Virus record (IMG/VR): IMGVR_UViG_3300007619_000003 | Span: 1 to 53,241 of that record | DNA from: a virus | Strand: one strand, 5' to 3' | DNA length: 53,241 bases | Shown: positions 28,893-37,500 of the stretch, piece by piece | How positions within the stretch are numbered: the first letter of the stretch is position 1 | Layout: each line of letters opens with the position of its first letter | Notes under the pieces: model-generated | Databases searched by the model: none | Told to the model about the DNA's origin: nothing | What the model saw: only the letters and a program-made list of their open reading frames with translations | Program-made: the position numbers and the translations under genes

Positions 28893-29596
28893 TGGCCGAC
28901 GAGAGTTCGATCGGGCATCTGCCCGACGGGAAGTGGGAGTTCGACATGAGCGTGACCCGGGTCTTCGACGACATGATCGCGCGGAGCATTCCGCAGTACG
29001 ACGCGCTTCGCGGTCTCGTCGCTTCGCTCGCCCGGCGCTTCGGCGCCGATGGCGGGACCGTCCTCGACCTCGGATGCTCGACGGGCCTCTCCATCGAAGC
29101 GCTCGCCGGGAAGGCTCGCCGCGTCGTCGGCGTCGAGATCAGCGAGTCGATGCTCGACGTCGTCCGCACGAAGTTCGTCAGCTACGGGAACGTGGAGATC
29201 GAAGCGCTCGACCTCCGCCACGACTTCCCGGAGATCGATGGCGTCGACGTCGCGCTCGCCGTCTTCACGCTACAGTTCGTCCCGGTCGAGTACCGCGCCG
29301 GGGTCGTCCGCCGGGTCTTCGACTCGCTGGCTCCCGGCGGGGCGTTCATCGTCGCGGAGAAAGTCCTCGGCGAAACGGCGACGACGCAGGCGGCGTTTGT
29401 CGACGTCTATCACGCGTTCAAGGAAGAGCAGGGCTACAGCCGGGAAGAAGTCGACCGGAAGGCGCTCTCGCTCGAAGGACGACTCGTCTCCCTGACCCCG
29501 GCCGGCAACGAGGGTCTACTCCGCGCCGCTGGCTTCTACCGCGCCGAGTGCTTCTGGCGCTGGGCGAACTTCACGGCCTGGCTGGCCATCAAGTAG
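28892..29596 (+). CDS. CmoA-like enzyme, predicted carboxy-SAM synthase
   Basis: A 234-aa class I SAM-fold protein matching CmoA along its length: Phe-Asp-Asp-Met-Ile-Ala-Arg-Ser-Ile-Pro (25-34), motif I Val-Leu-Asp-Leu-Gly-Cys-Ser-Thr-Gly (57-65), Phe-Thr-Leu-Gln-Phe-Val-Pro (125-131), Leu-Ala-Pro-Gly-Gly, Ala-Glu-Lys (155-157), His-Ala-Phe-Lys-Glu-Glu-Gln-Gly-Tyr-Ser (174-183), and an Ala-Gly-Phe/Asn-Phe end. CmoA converts SAM and prephenate into carboxy-SAM. The residue aligned with E. coli Arg199 is Ala191, with Arg189 and Arg197 nearby, so substrate binding may differ. TGATG overlap couples it to the methyltransferase. Confidence 0.8.
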   Translation: MADESSIGHLPDGKWEFDMSVTRVFDDMIARSIPQYDALRGLVASLARRFGADGGTVLDLGCSTGLSIEALAGKARRVVGVEISESMLDVVRTKFVSYGNVEIEALDLRHDFPEIDGVDVALAVFTLQFVPVEYRAGVVRRVFDSLAPGGAFIVAEKVLGETATTQAAFVDVYHAFKEEQGYSREEVDRKALSLEGRLVSLTPAGNEGLLRAAGFYRAECFWRWANFTAWLAIK

Positions 29597-29601
29597 GCGC
29601 C

Positions 29602-30201
29602 GTGGCGGGTCGACCGAAGCGGCGCTCGAAGAAGAAGCTCGAGGAGTCTGCGCGCGAGAAGCGGGCGCGGGAGACGCTCCAGGCGGAGCGGCTCGAGCAG
29701 GAGCAGATGATCCTGACGACGATGAGCCAGGGGCGCTGGGTCCCGGGGGTTACGCCCCTCCAGCTAGCGAAGCAGTGGGGCGTGACGCAGAACGTCGTCG
29801 TTCAGCTCTCGCGGAAAGCGAGCGCGACGCTCCGGTCGCTCTCGAAGATGACGCCCGAGTTCCGGGAAGAAGTCCTCGCCGAGTGTCTCCAGACCTTCCG
29901 GACGATCCGGGCGTTCGCCCTCTCGAAGGCCTCGGTCCCCGACGAGCGGAACCCGGCGCCGCTACTCGACGTCGCCCTGCGGGCCACGCGCGCCCTCGGG
30001 CAGTACACTGGGGTGGAGCCCGATGGCCGACGCGACGACGACGACAAGACGCACGACCCGTTCAGCGGCTGGAGCCGGCAAGAAATCGAAGACTACGTCT
30101 CGGGCCGGAAAGCCCGACGCGCGCTCCCGGAAGGCGTCGGCGAGTTCGAAACGATCGGCGAAGAAGTCGACGACGAGAGCGGCGAAGCCGCCGTCCACTG
30201 A
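29602..30201 (+). CDS. Terminase small subunit (probable)
   Basis: A 199-aa protein from GTG 29602. It has a basic N-terminus, then a helix-turn-helix (about 52-75: Leu-Gln-Leu-Ala-Lys-Gln-Trp-Gly-Val-Thr-Gln-Asn-Val-Val-Val-Gln-Leu) and a helical oligomerisation region ending in an acidic tail. It is followed at once by the large terminase, so it should bind the packaging site. The last 179 nt also encode the N-terminus of the large subunit in another frame. Confidence 0.7.
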   Translation: MAGRPKRRSKKKLEESAREKRARETLQAERLEQEQMILTTMSQGRWVPGVTPLQLAKQWGVTQNVVVQLSRKASATLRSLSKMTPEFREEVLAECLQTFRTIRAFALSKASVPDERNPAPLLDVALRATRALGQYTGVEPDGRRDDDDKTHDPFSGWSRQEIEDYVSGRKARRALPEGVGEFETIGEEVDDESGEAAVH

Positions 30202-31714
30202 CCTCCGGAGCCTGAGCGACGACGAGCTCCGGACGCGCGCGCTCGCGCGCCGGCGGCTCGACGAGATGGACGCCGAGTTCGATCTCCGGACGTTCATGAG
30301 CCTGTACTCCCCACGGCTCGGGGACCCGTACCATCTCGCCGAGCTCTGCGAAGCGCTCGACGAGTCGATGAAGCGCCCGGTCATCATCCTCGCGGAAGCG
30401 CCGCCCCGTCACTGGAAGACGGTGACGATTCTCCACCACATCGCGCGACGGCTGAAGTACCGCCCGACCGAGCAAAACGCGTACGGGACTTACTCCGGCG
30501 GGCTCGCGTTCCGGAAGTCCCGGCTCTGCCGCGAGTACGCGGGACGCGCCGGCGTCTTCGCTCGACCGGCGGAGCTCCACCTCGGCCCGGGCGAGAAGGC
30601 GAAGGACCCGGCGGCGACGGTCAGCTTCTGGCAGACGCCGCAGGGCGGCGGGCTCGTCGCCGGCGGCCGCCACGGCGCGTTCGTCGGCGAGGGCTTCGGG
30701 TTCATCTACATCGACGACCCGTTCAAAGACCGGCCGGAAGCGGAGTCGGAGAAGATTCAGGACGCGGTTTACGAGGGGATGTTCCAGGGGACGATGTTCA
30801 CCCGTCTCGAGCCGGGCGGTTCGATCTGCATCTCCCACCAGGCGTGGAACGACCGCGACCTGAACGCCCGGCTCCGCGAGTGGGCGGTCGAAGAAGGGCT
30901 CGGCGCCGAGGTCATCGACATCCGACTGCCCGCCGTCTCTCGCGCGACGTACGACCGGCGCGGGCGCCTGACCGGCGGCGTCCCGCTCCACCCGGGGCGC
31001 TACAACATCCGCGCGCTCCGGCGGATCCAGCAGGCGATCAGCGACTACAACTTCGAGAGCCAGTACCAGCAGAAGCGGGTCCCGCGCGGTAAGCGGATCT
31101 TCGTCGAGCCGCAGATGTACGACGAGCCGAACTTCGACGGCGCGATCGTCCTCGTCTCCTGCGACCCGGGCATCGTCAAAGACAAGAAGAAGGACCCGAG
31201 CGGGTTCGTCGTTACGTCGGGCTATCTCGACCGCGGCGGCTCGGTCTGCATGGACGTCCTGTTCGCCGAGGAGCGCCATGAGGAGATCCCCGAGACGGTC
31301 GACGCGCTCGAAGAACTCCACGAGGACTTCTTCCACTCGCCGATCCTGCTCGAGGAAGTCTCGGCGTTCAAAGCGGTCAGCCAGATCGCGCGACGGCTCG
31401 ACCAGGAGCGGACGAAGCGGGGCGAGCAGCCCGCGAACCTTCCCATCGAGAGCTGGCTCCCGGAGGGTTCGAAGTTCGTCCGCGCGCTCCCCTGCGCCGG
31501 CGGCGTCCGCTTCGGTCGCGTCCGGGTCCCGAAGACCGGCTTTTGGGTCCCGGCTTTCCGGAAGCAGATGCGGCGGTTTACCGGCCGAGAGGGCGGAAAG
31601 GACAACATGATCGACGCCCTGACCCAGGCGTACGACTGGTACGACAAGAATCTCGCGAGCGCCGGGCTCCGCTCCCGGACCGGCGGAGAGCGGGAGATGG
31701 CCTCAGGATTCTGA
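30023..31714 (+). CDS. Terminase large subunit
   Basis: Packaging ATPase-nuclease, 563 aa from ATG 30023, which has a GGTGGAG site; ATG 30266 downstream of the small-subunit stop is an alternative. The Walker A loop reads Ala-Pro-Pro-Arg-His-Trp131-Lys-Thr, with Trp where Gly is usual. Walker B is Phe-Ile-Tyr-Ile-Asp-Asp-Pro-Phe (about 227-234). The RNase H-like nuclease has Ser-Cys-Asp-Pro-Gly, Leu-Leu-Glu-Glu-Val and Asp-Asn-Met-Ile-Asp-Ala-Leu. The first 60 residues are Ser/Thr/Lys/Arg-rich and may be non-functional if the later start is used. Confidence 0.9.
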   Translation: MADATTTTRRTTRSAAGAGKKSKTTSRAGKPDARSRKASASSKRSAKKSTTRAAKPPSTDLRSLSDDELRTRALARRRLDEMDAEFDLRTFMSLYSPRLGDPYHLAELCEALDESMKRPVIILAEAPPRHWKTVTILHHIARRLKYRPTEQNAYGTYSGGLAFRKSRLCREYAGRAGVFARPAELHLGPGEKAKDPAATVSFWQTPQGGGLVAGGRHGAFVGEGFGFIYIDDPFKDRPEAESEKIQDAVYEGMFQGTMFTRLEPGGSICISHQAWNDRDLNARLREWAVEEGLGAEVIDIRLPAVSRATYDRRGRLTGGVPLHPGRYNIRALRRIQQAISDYNFESQYQQKRVPRGKRIFVEPQMYDEPNFDGAIVLVSCDPGIVKDKKKDPSGFVVTSGYLDRGGSVCMDVLFAEERHEEIPETVDALEELHEDFFHSPILLEEVSAFKAVSQIARRLDQERTKRGEQPANLPIESWLPEGSKFVRALPCAGGVRFGRVRVPKTGFWVPAFRKQMRRFTGREGGKDNMIDALTQAYDWYDKNLASAGLRSRTGGEREMASGF

Positions 31715-31720
31715 CCCGCG

Positions 31721-31749
31721 TGGACGCAGCCGGGGCGCGCCGGTATTAT
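31721..31749 (+). promoter_or_regulatory. Promoter after terminase
   Basis: TGGACG, 17 nt, TATTAT (five of six with the -10 consensus). The leader of about 35 nt carries GGAAGG before ATG 31792. Confidence 0.5.
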
Positions 31750-31791
31750 TCCGCCCGCGGTATTCCCCGCCCCTCACCGGAAGGCCCCCCG

Positions 31792-32073
31792 ATGACTGAC
31801 CTCAACCTGCCCCGCTGGAACGGCTTCCGCCATACCCACGACGTTTTCTATCGGGGCAACCCGTTCCCCGTGATGGCTCGCGTAATCGAAGGCGCGGTCT
31901 TCTTCTATCGCGCGGACGGTCTCGTCGAGTGGGTGAGGCCCCCCGGTCGAGTCGGCTGGCTCTATCGCGGGCGGGAGGTCAGCGACGTCGGCTGCCGCGA
32001 GATCGAACCGAACGTCGGGAGCGAGCTGCGCGCACTGATGGCCAATTCGCTCCGGGCGACGGGGGACTCGTGA
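31792..32073 (+). CDS. Hypothetical protein, 93 aa
   Basis: ATG 31792 with GGAAGG 8 nt upstream and its own promoter. Aromatic beta-rich protein (Asp-Val-Phe-Tyr-Arg-Gly-Asn-Pro-Phe-Pro-Val-Met). No family recognised. First of six small genes between terminase and portal. Confidence 0.6.
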   Translation: MTDLNLPRWNGFRHTHDVFYRGNPFPVMARVIEGAVFFYRADGLVEWVRPPGRVGWLYRGREVSDVGCREIEPNVGSELRALMANSLRATGDS

Positions 32074-32435
32074 CGACCGAGCTCGGTGGGAAGATCGCGA
32101 GCGCCGCCTACTGCCACGGCTTCCAGGCGGGTATCGGGTGGCTGCTCGACCGCTCCCGCGCCGTCGACGATTCGGACAAGACGCTCTGGCTCTTCCTCGC
32201 CCGGAGGTCGATGGGCGACGCTGCCGGGTGGGGAGCGGCGTTCGCGCTCAAGCAATGGCGAGAGCAGCGGGAGGCGATGGAGGCGACCGCGCGGGCGGAA
32301 GCGAGCAAGCACGCGGTGGGCGCCGGCGAGCTCCCGAAGCTTCTCGAGCGCGCGGCGCAACCCGGTTCGGAGCTCGCGCGGCGCATCATCCGTACGGTCA
32401 AGGCGGCGCGCGCCGCGTGGGGGGCGTCGTCGTGA
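32070..32435 (+). CDS. Hypothetical helical protein, 121 aa
   Basis: GTG 32070 in GTGA overlap. Ala/Arg-rich helices with a small hydrophobic face (Gly-Phe-Gln-Ala-Gly-Ile-Gly-Trp-Leu-Leu, Leu-Trp-Leu-Phe-Leu-Ala). No signal or known motif. Confidence 0.55.
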   Translation: MTTELGGKIASAAYCHGFQAGIGWLLDRSRAVDDSDKTLWLFLARRSMGDAAGWGAAFALKQWREQREAMEATARAEASKHAVGAGELPKLLERAAQPGSELARRIIRTVKAARAAWGASS

Positions 32436-32746
32436 AGGCGCGCGTCCGTCACTTGACCCTGACGAACCTCGGGCTCGCTCAGGTCCCGGCGCGACCGGGC
32501 GGCGCACTCCGAACAGTGCAGATGAATGACCACTATGCTATCGAGGTTTCCCTCGACTGCGACGCCGACTTCGCCGAAGCGTTCTACGCCTGGCTGGACG
32601 AGCGCGAGGTCATCGACGCGCCGTCGCCGGGCTCGAGCCCGTTCGCGCCGGGCGTCGAGAAGCTCGGCTGCGAGCACGACTGGTATCAGTATCCGCCGGG
32701 CCATCCCTTCATCGAAAGGTGCCGGAAGTGCGGGGCGAGTCGATGA
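32432..32746 (+). CDS. Hypothetical protein with C-terminal Cys motif
   Basis: GTG 32432 in GTGA overlap; 104 aa. The centre is acidic and aromatic (Asp-Ala-Asp-Phe-Ala-Glu-Ala-Phe-Tyr-Ala-Trp-Leu). The end has Gly-Cys-Glu-His-Asp-Trp and Cys-Arg-Lys-Cys-Gly, a likely zinc site. Function unknown. Confidence 0.55.
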   Translation: MKARVRHLTLTNLGLAQVPARPGGALRTVQMNDHYAIEVSLDCDADFAEAFYAWLDEREVIDAPSPGSSPFAPGVEKLGCEHDWYQYPPGHPFIERCRKCGASR

Positions 32747-32970
32747 GCCGTAACCTACTCGCGCCCGGCGACGTCGTTCGGAGCGTCCGCGGGGACTGGA
32801 CGCACGAGATACTTTTCACCATCAAGCGGGTCGAGTCGTGGGGCGTCAGGGCGGAGCGGAGCCTCGAGCGACCCGTCGGCGGCGCCTCGACCCGGACGCT
32901 GACCGTCGAACTCCGCTGGGGCTCGTTCGTCCCGCACGCCCCGGACCCGGATAAGGGCGGGCTCTCGTGA
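32743..32970 (+). CDS. Hypothetical protein, 75 aa
   Basis: ATG 32743 in ATGA overlap. Beta-rich small domain (Gly-Asp-Val-Val-Arg-Ser-Val-Arg-Gly-Asp-Trp). No motif recognised. Confidence 0.55.
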   Translation: MSRNLLAPGDVVRSVRGDWTHEILFTIKRVESWGVRAERSLERPVGGASTRTLTVELRWGSFVPHAPDPDKGGLS

Positions 32971-33506
32971 CCGACGCGCGCCGCCGTCTGCTAGCGCTCC
33001 TGCTTCACCGGGCGGGCGAGCTTCAGCTACTCAGGGACCCGGTCGCCCGCGCCGCGATCGGGCGGACCGGTCCCCGGATGCGCTGCGGCGCTCCCGGCTA
33101 CCCCGACCTGGTCTGCATCGGCTGGCCCGGGCATCAGCTCCCGCACTTCGCCCCGGGCGGCTGGACGTGGTTCGACCCGGACTCGTCTCAGCGCGAGAAG
33201 CCGAACGCGGCGGCGCTCCCGCACTGGGAAGCCGTTCTCCCGCCCGCGGTCGGTACCGATGGCTGGGCGCGCCCCTGGTGCTACCGGTGCAACAAGCCGG
33301 TCGCCGACGTCAAGCGGGTCCCGCTCCGCGACGGGCGGACGGCGATCACGGTTCTCTGCCACGGGCAGTGGCAGGCGGTCGTCGCGACGCGCGAGCAGGT
33401 CGGTCGCATCCAGGAGTGGAAGACGGCGTTCGGGCCCGGTCAGCCCGGGCTGCTTCAGCTCTCCGACGCGACGGCGACGAAGCGCCCGGAGCTCCCCGGT
33501 GGCTGA
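32967..33506 (+). CDS. Hypothetical Cys-containing protein, 179 aa
   Basis: GTG 32967 in GTGA overlap. The first half has Met-Arg-Cys-Gly and Gly-Trp-Pro-Gly-His-Gln-Leu-Pro-His; the middle has Trp-Cys-Tyr-Arg-Cys-Asn-Lys and Val-Leu-Cys-His. These look like scattered metal-binding or structural Cys/His. Function unknown. Confidence 0.55.
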   Translation: MTDARRRLLALLLHRAGELQLLRDPVARAAIGRTGPRMRCGAPGYPDLVCIGWPGHQLPHFAPGGWTWFDPDSSQREKPNAAALPHWEAVLPPAVGTDGWARPWCYRCNKPVADVKRVPLRDGRTAITVLCHGQWQAVVATREQVGRIQEWKTAFGPGQPGLLQLSDATATKRPELPGG

Positions 33507-33759
33507 AGAGCGCCCACGTATTCCGCCGGCGCTGACGGACCTCCGGGAAGCACTAGAGGTGGTCGGTGGAACGCCGGTCCCGTTCACCGATCATGACGAC
33601 GCGGTCGAAACGATAGCGACAGCGAGTCGGCTCTTCGAGGCGCTCGACTCGATTCCGACATGGAGGCTACTTGCGATGAAGCGTGGAGAGATCGACGTCA
33701 GCGAGGAGTGGCGTCCGATCGTCGAAGCCGAGCTCGAACGGCGCGGAGCCTTCGGATGA
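33499..33759 (+). CDS. Hypothetical protein, 86 aa
   Basis: GTG 33499 overlaps the previous gene by 8 nt. Helical with an acidic C-terminus (Val-Glu-Ala-Glu-Leu-Glu-Arg-Arg). No motif recognised. Confidence 0.5.
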   Translation: MAEERPRIPPALTDLREALEVVGGTPVPFTDHDDAVETIATASRLFEALDSIPTWRLLAMKRGEIDVSEEWRPIVEAELERRGAFG

Positions 33760-34409
33760 GCCGCGTCTGGACGCGCGACGACTTCCCGCCATCGCGCGTC
33801 CCGCGTCGTCGCTTCAGCGGACGCCCGCCGAACCGGTCGTGGCCGGAACTCATCGAGCTGTGGAAGACCGAAGCCGCCGAAGCGAAGAAGCTCCGCGGCT
33901 TCGACGCGGACGTCCGCCTGAAGCTGCTCGATGCCGGCATGCGCGCATGGATGGAGCGCGCTCACCAGAAGTGGCTCGAGCAGGGCGGCGGCGGGCTCGC
34001 GACGGTCGAGCAGGCGCGCGAGATCGTCGCCGCTGGCTACCCGCTTCACCCGCTCAGTCGTCCGGAGGTCGTGGCTTCCGCCGGGGCATCACTTGCGTCG
34101 CCCGCGAATCCCAGTCCGGGAGATGCTCCGTCTCGAGCTCGTCATCGGACCAGTCGCAGAGCGGCGGCGGACGGATCGTCGACTCTAGCGTCGCCTGCTG
34201 CTCCGGCGGACCATCGCGGAGAACGTCCCGGAGAGCTTCCCGGACCCGGGACTCAGACGTCTCTACTTCTGCCCGCTCGCGCTTCCGCCGCTTCTGGATC
34301 TGAATCCGCCGGAGCCGGGCGCGGTAAGCCTTCCGCAGGTCGGCGAAAGCCATCCTCCCCTGTTCGCGCGCGCGCCAAAGCTTCGCCCCGAACGCGATCG
34401 CGACGATGA
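33756..34409 (+). CDS. Hypothetical protein, C-terminus uncertain
   Basis: ATG 33756 in ATGA overlap. Residues 1-110 look like real protein (Trp-Pro-Glu-Leu-Ile-Glu-Leu-Trp-Lys-Thr-Glu, then a helical Arg/Lys/Glu stretch). From about 34054 the frame is antisense to the membrane-protein gene on the other strand and becomes Ser/Pro/Arg-rich low-complexity, so the last 110 residues are probably not functional. No stop occurs earlier. Confidence 0.45.
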   Translation: MSRVWTRDDFPPSRVPRRRFSGRPPNRSWPELIELWKTEAAEAKKLRGFDADVRLKLLDAGMRAWMERAHQKWLEQGGGGLATVEQAREIVAAGYPLHPLSRPEVVASAGASLASPANPSPGDAPSRARHRTSRRAAADGSSTLASPAAPADHRGERPGELPGPGTQTSLLLPARASAASGSESAGAGRGKPSAGRRKPSSPVRARAKASPRTRSRR

Positions 34410-34470
34410 GGGCGACCACCAGGGCGAGGTAGAGCACCCCGGCGAGGACGTGGACGGCGACCGCGGACAT
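34054..34470 (-). CDS. Membrane-anchored coiled-coil protein, 138 aa
   Basis: The only minus-strand gene in the right 36 kb. ATG 34470 gives an N-terminal membrane span at 5-26 (Val-Leu-Ala-Gly-Val-Leu-Tyr-Leu-Ala-Leu-Val-Val-Ala), then a basic helix (Lys-Ala-Tyr-Arg-Ala-Arg-Leu-Arg-Arg-Ile-Gln), an acidic region and a basic end. The layout (N-terminal anchor, long charged helix) is like inner-membrane spanin subunits or phage membrane morons; neither is proven. It is transcribed divergently from the portal gene. Confidence 0.65.
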   Translation of the reverse strand: MSAVAVHVLAGVLYLALVVALIVAIAFGAKLWRAREQGRMAFADLRKAYRARLRRIQIQKRRKRERAEVETSESRVREALRDVLRDGPPEQQATLESTIRPPPLCDWSDDELETEHLPDWDSRATQVMPRRKPRPPDD

Positions 34471-34488
34471 CCCCGATCTTAGCATTCG

Positions 34489-34517
34489 TCGACGGTATCG
34501 GCCGGACGGTGTAACTT
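34489..34517 (+). promoter_or_regulatory. Promoter of the head-gene block
   Basis: TCGACG, 17 nt, TAACTT, then 7 nt to GTG 34525; no Shine-Dalgarno is needed if the mRNA is leaderless. Same -35 as the appendage promoter at 5014-5042. Confidence 0.5.
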
Positions 34518-34524
34518 GTGAGCC

Positions 34525-37500
34525 GTGGCGAAGCGGCGAAGACGACGCAAGCGGTATAACGACGGCCAGCAGCTGAGGGGCGTCGAGGCGGTGCAGCCGG
34601 CGCACGGCATTCTCAGGGGCCGCTACTTCCCGAACGTCCCGCGGGAAGAGGCGTACCGCCCGCACTTCGGCCGGTCGCTCACTCTCCAGACGATCGACGC
34701 GGCCATCCGGTCGCTCGAGGTGGGACTGATGCGCCGGTTCACCGACATCGCGACGGAGTCGCTACGGCTCGACCTCCACGCGTCGGCTCTTTGGCAGAAA
34801 CGTCTCAACCGGCTCGGCGCGCTCGACTGGCGCGTGAAGCCGGCGAGCGGCGATGGGGTCGAAAAGCAGCGGGCAGAGGACTACGCAGGCTTTGTGCGCC
34901 AACAGCTCGAGCAGATGCCGAGCTTCCGTCAGGTGTTACTCGACGCCAACCAGGCGACGTTTCACGGGCGCTCCGCCGGCGAGCTCGAGTGGGAGCTCGT
35001 CCGATCCCGCTGGCGCGTCTGCGACGTCCACTGGATTCACGCACGACGTCTCTCGTTCGGGCCGAACCGCGACCTGCGCATTATCGACCTCAACCGCGAG
35101 GTCGCCGACTTTCGGGACGAGGGCTTCGCCCTCGAGACGATCCCGTACAAGTTCCTACCGTACAAGCCGCGCATCTTCGGCGAGTACCCCGAGCGCGAAG
35201 GGCTCGCTCTCCGCTCGACGTTCTGGTCGTTCTTCGGTCGGGTCATGGAGCGGGAGCGGCTCCATCTCATCGAGATCTTCGGCAAGCCCTGGCGCGTCGG
35301 GATCGTCAAGGACTCGGCGAAGAACGGCACGACCATCAACCAGGACCAGATCGACGACGCGTTCGATTCGCTCAACCGACTCGGGGGACACTCTACCGCC
35401 GTCCTGCCCCTCGACATGGATCTGCTGATCGCTCAGCCGCAGCGGGGCGCGGGAGAGATTCACGAGCAGGCGATCGACCATGTCGAGAAAGCTCAGTCGA
35501 AGCTCTTCCTCGGCGGTACCGCGACGACGGACGCCGTCTCGACCGGACTCGGATCGACCATCGGGGACGCGCACACGAACGAAGAAGATCTCATCATCGC
35601 GAGCGACGCCTGGCGGCTCTCCGAGGTCATCGAGCGGTTCCTGACGGACGCGATCATCGTCGTCAACTTCGGCCCGGAAGCTATCACTCACGCTCCCGAG
35701 TTCGAGGTCGTTACCGAGCCGCCACTCGACCGCGCCGCGGAAGCCGAGCTGATCGACAAGACGCTCTCGGTCGGAGTGGATATCGCGCTTTCCGAAGCGC
35801 GCGAGCGGCTCGGCGTACGCGAGATCGACCCGGACGAGCCGTATCTCCGGAAGGCACCGCGCAACCTGAATGGCCAGGTCCCCGCCTACCTACCCCAAGC
35901 CGAGGTGATCTACCCAAGCGGGCTCCCGGACGCCGGTAGGATCCGAGACGTCCCGGAAGTCCCGGGCGCGTTCCCGATCGGCGAGCGCCCGCTCCCGCCT
36001 GAAGACCCGCTCGCTAGCGGCTTCGGCGATGGCCCCCCCCGGCTACCCCCGGCGCCGGACAACCCGGCCCTACCACCCGTCGGAGAGACGGTAACCGCCA
36101 GCGAGGACGAGCTCGGCGACGCGGACATCGAAGCGCTCGCCGCGCAGATGACGGAGCACCGCGTTCAGAAGTGCGCTCACGGCCACAAGAACCGCTGCTG
36201 GAAGTGCGGCGTCGAGCGGGTCCGCGGTCTCGAGCTCGACGACGACGGGACGCCGCTGACCGACGCCGACGGCGAGCACGTCTGGCAGGTAGCCTGGCGA
36301 CCTATCAAGAAAGTGGCGAGCGCGCGCCGACTCGCGTCGACCGCGCCCGGCTCCGATGGAGGGCTACACGCGCACCGGCTCGACCGGGCGGAAGAGAGTA
36401 CGGCTCTCGACGGGCCGCACGCGCACGCGTACCGGCTCCCCGGGGGGCAGGTCGTTTACACGGAGATCGGCGGAGCGCATGAACATGAGATCGACCGGCA
36501 CGGCGACTTCGTCTGGGGCGGCCGGCACGCCCACTGGCTGACGCTCCCGAGCGGGGACCGGCTCCGGACGGAAGTCGACGGGGACCACTCCCACGACCTC
36601 CTGGTCGACGAGACCGCCCCTGGTGGCATGCACTGCCATGCGCTCGTTCTCCCCGACGGCGCGACGGTCGAGAGTCTACGCGTCCGGGATGCGGTCGACG
36701 ATGGACTCGGGCTCCGGGCGACGGCGACGGCGGTCGAGCGCTACGGCGGGACGGTCTGTCTCGCGGAGCAGCCCTCGACCGTCTTCGGCTCCCCTGATGA
36801 CCTGATGAAGCGCGGCGTCCCGGACGTCGCGAAGGCGATGGGCTCGTTCGCGGCGCGCATCGCGAACGCCGTCGACGGGAAGAAGACGCCCCGGGCGATC
36901 CGTTCGGCGCTCGCCGGTATCCGGAACCCGGAGCGGGGCGCGGTCCGCGAAGCGCTCCGCCGCGAGCTTCTAACCGGGCTGATGCTCGGCGCGCTCGACT
37001 CCGCGTTCGAGGGGGACGAAGAAGTCGAGATCGAAGTCGAGACGTTTAGCGCGCTTCAGGCGGAGGTCCGGCGGCTCCTGACGTCGCGGAAGCTACTCGT
37101 CGATACCGATCCGAAGTTCGTCGAGCACCCGATGGCGGAGGCGATTCGCGTCTTCGAGAGCCGCGAGGTCGTCACGCCGGAGGTCTTTCGGGAGCTGAAC
37201 TCCGTCGCTCGCCAGCGGGCGTTTACCATCGCCGGTCTCGCCGACGAAGAGCTGCTCGCCACCGCCCGGGCGGAGCTGAGCCGCCGTATCAAGGAGGGCG
37301 CTGACCTCGCGAACTTCCGGGATTTCGTCGCGGAGCGGCTCGAGGGCGCGGGCTGGACGCCGACGAACGCGTCGCACGTCGAGACGATCTTCCGGAACAA
37401 CGTCCAGGCAGCCTACTCGGGCGGGCGGTGGCGTCAGATGAGCCAGCCCGACGTCGCCGACGCGCGCCCGTACCTCCAGGTGCTCACGCCCAACGACGGC

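Noticed and set aside
28892-29596. Generic SAM-dependent methyltransferase or CmoB-type enzyme
   Set aside because: The order of blocks (Phe-Asp-Asp-Met-Ile-Ala-Arg-Ser, Phe-Thr-Leu-Gln-Phe, His-Ala-Phe-Lys, Gly-Tyr-Ser, Asn-Phe end) is specific to CmoA; CmoB is longer and acts on tRNA.
30062-31336. 424-aa minus-strand ORF opposite the large terminase
   Set aside because: Shadow of a conserved enzyme; no independent start signal.
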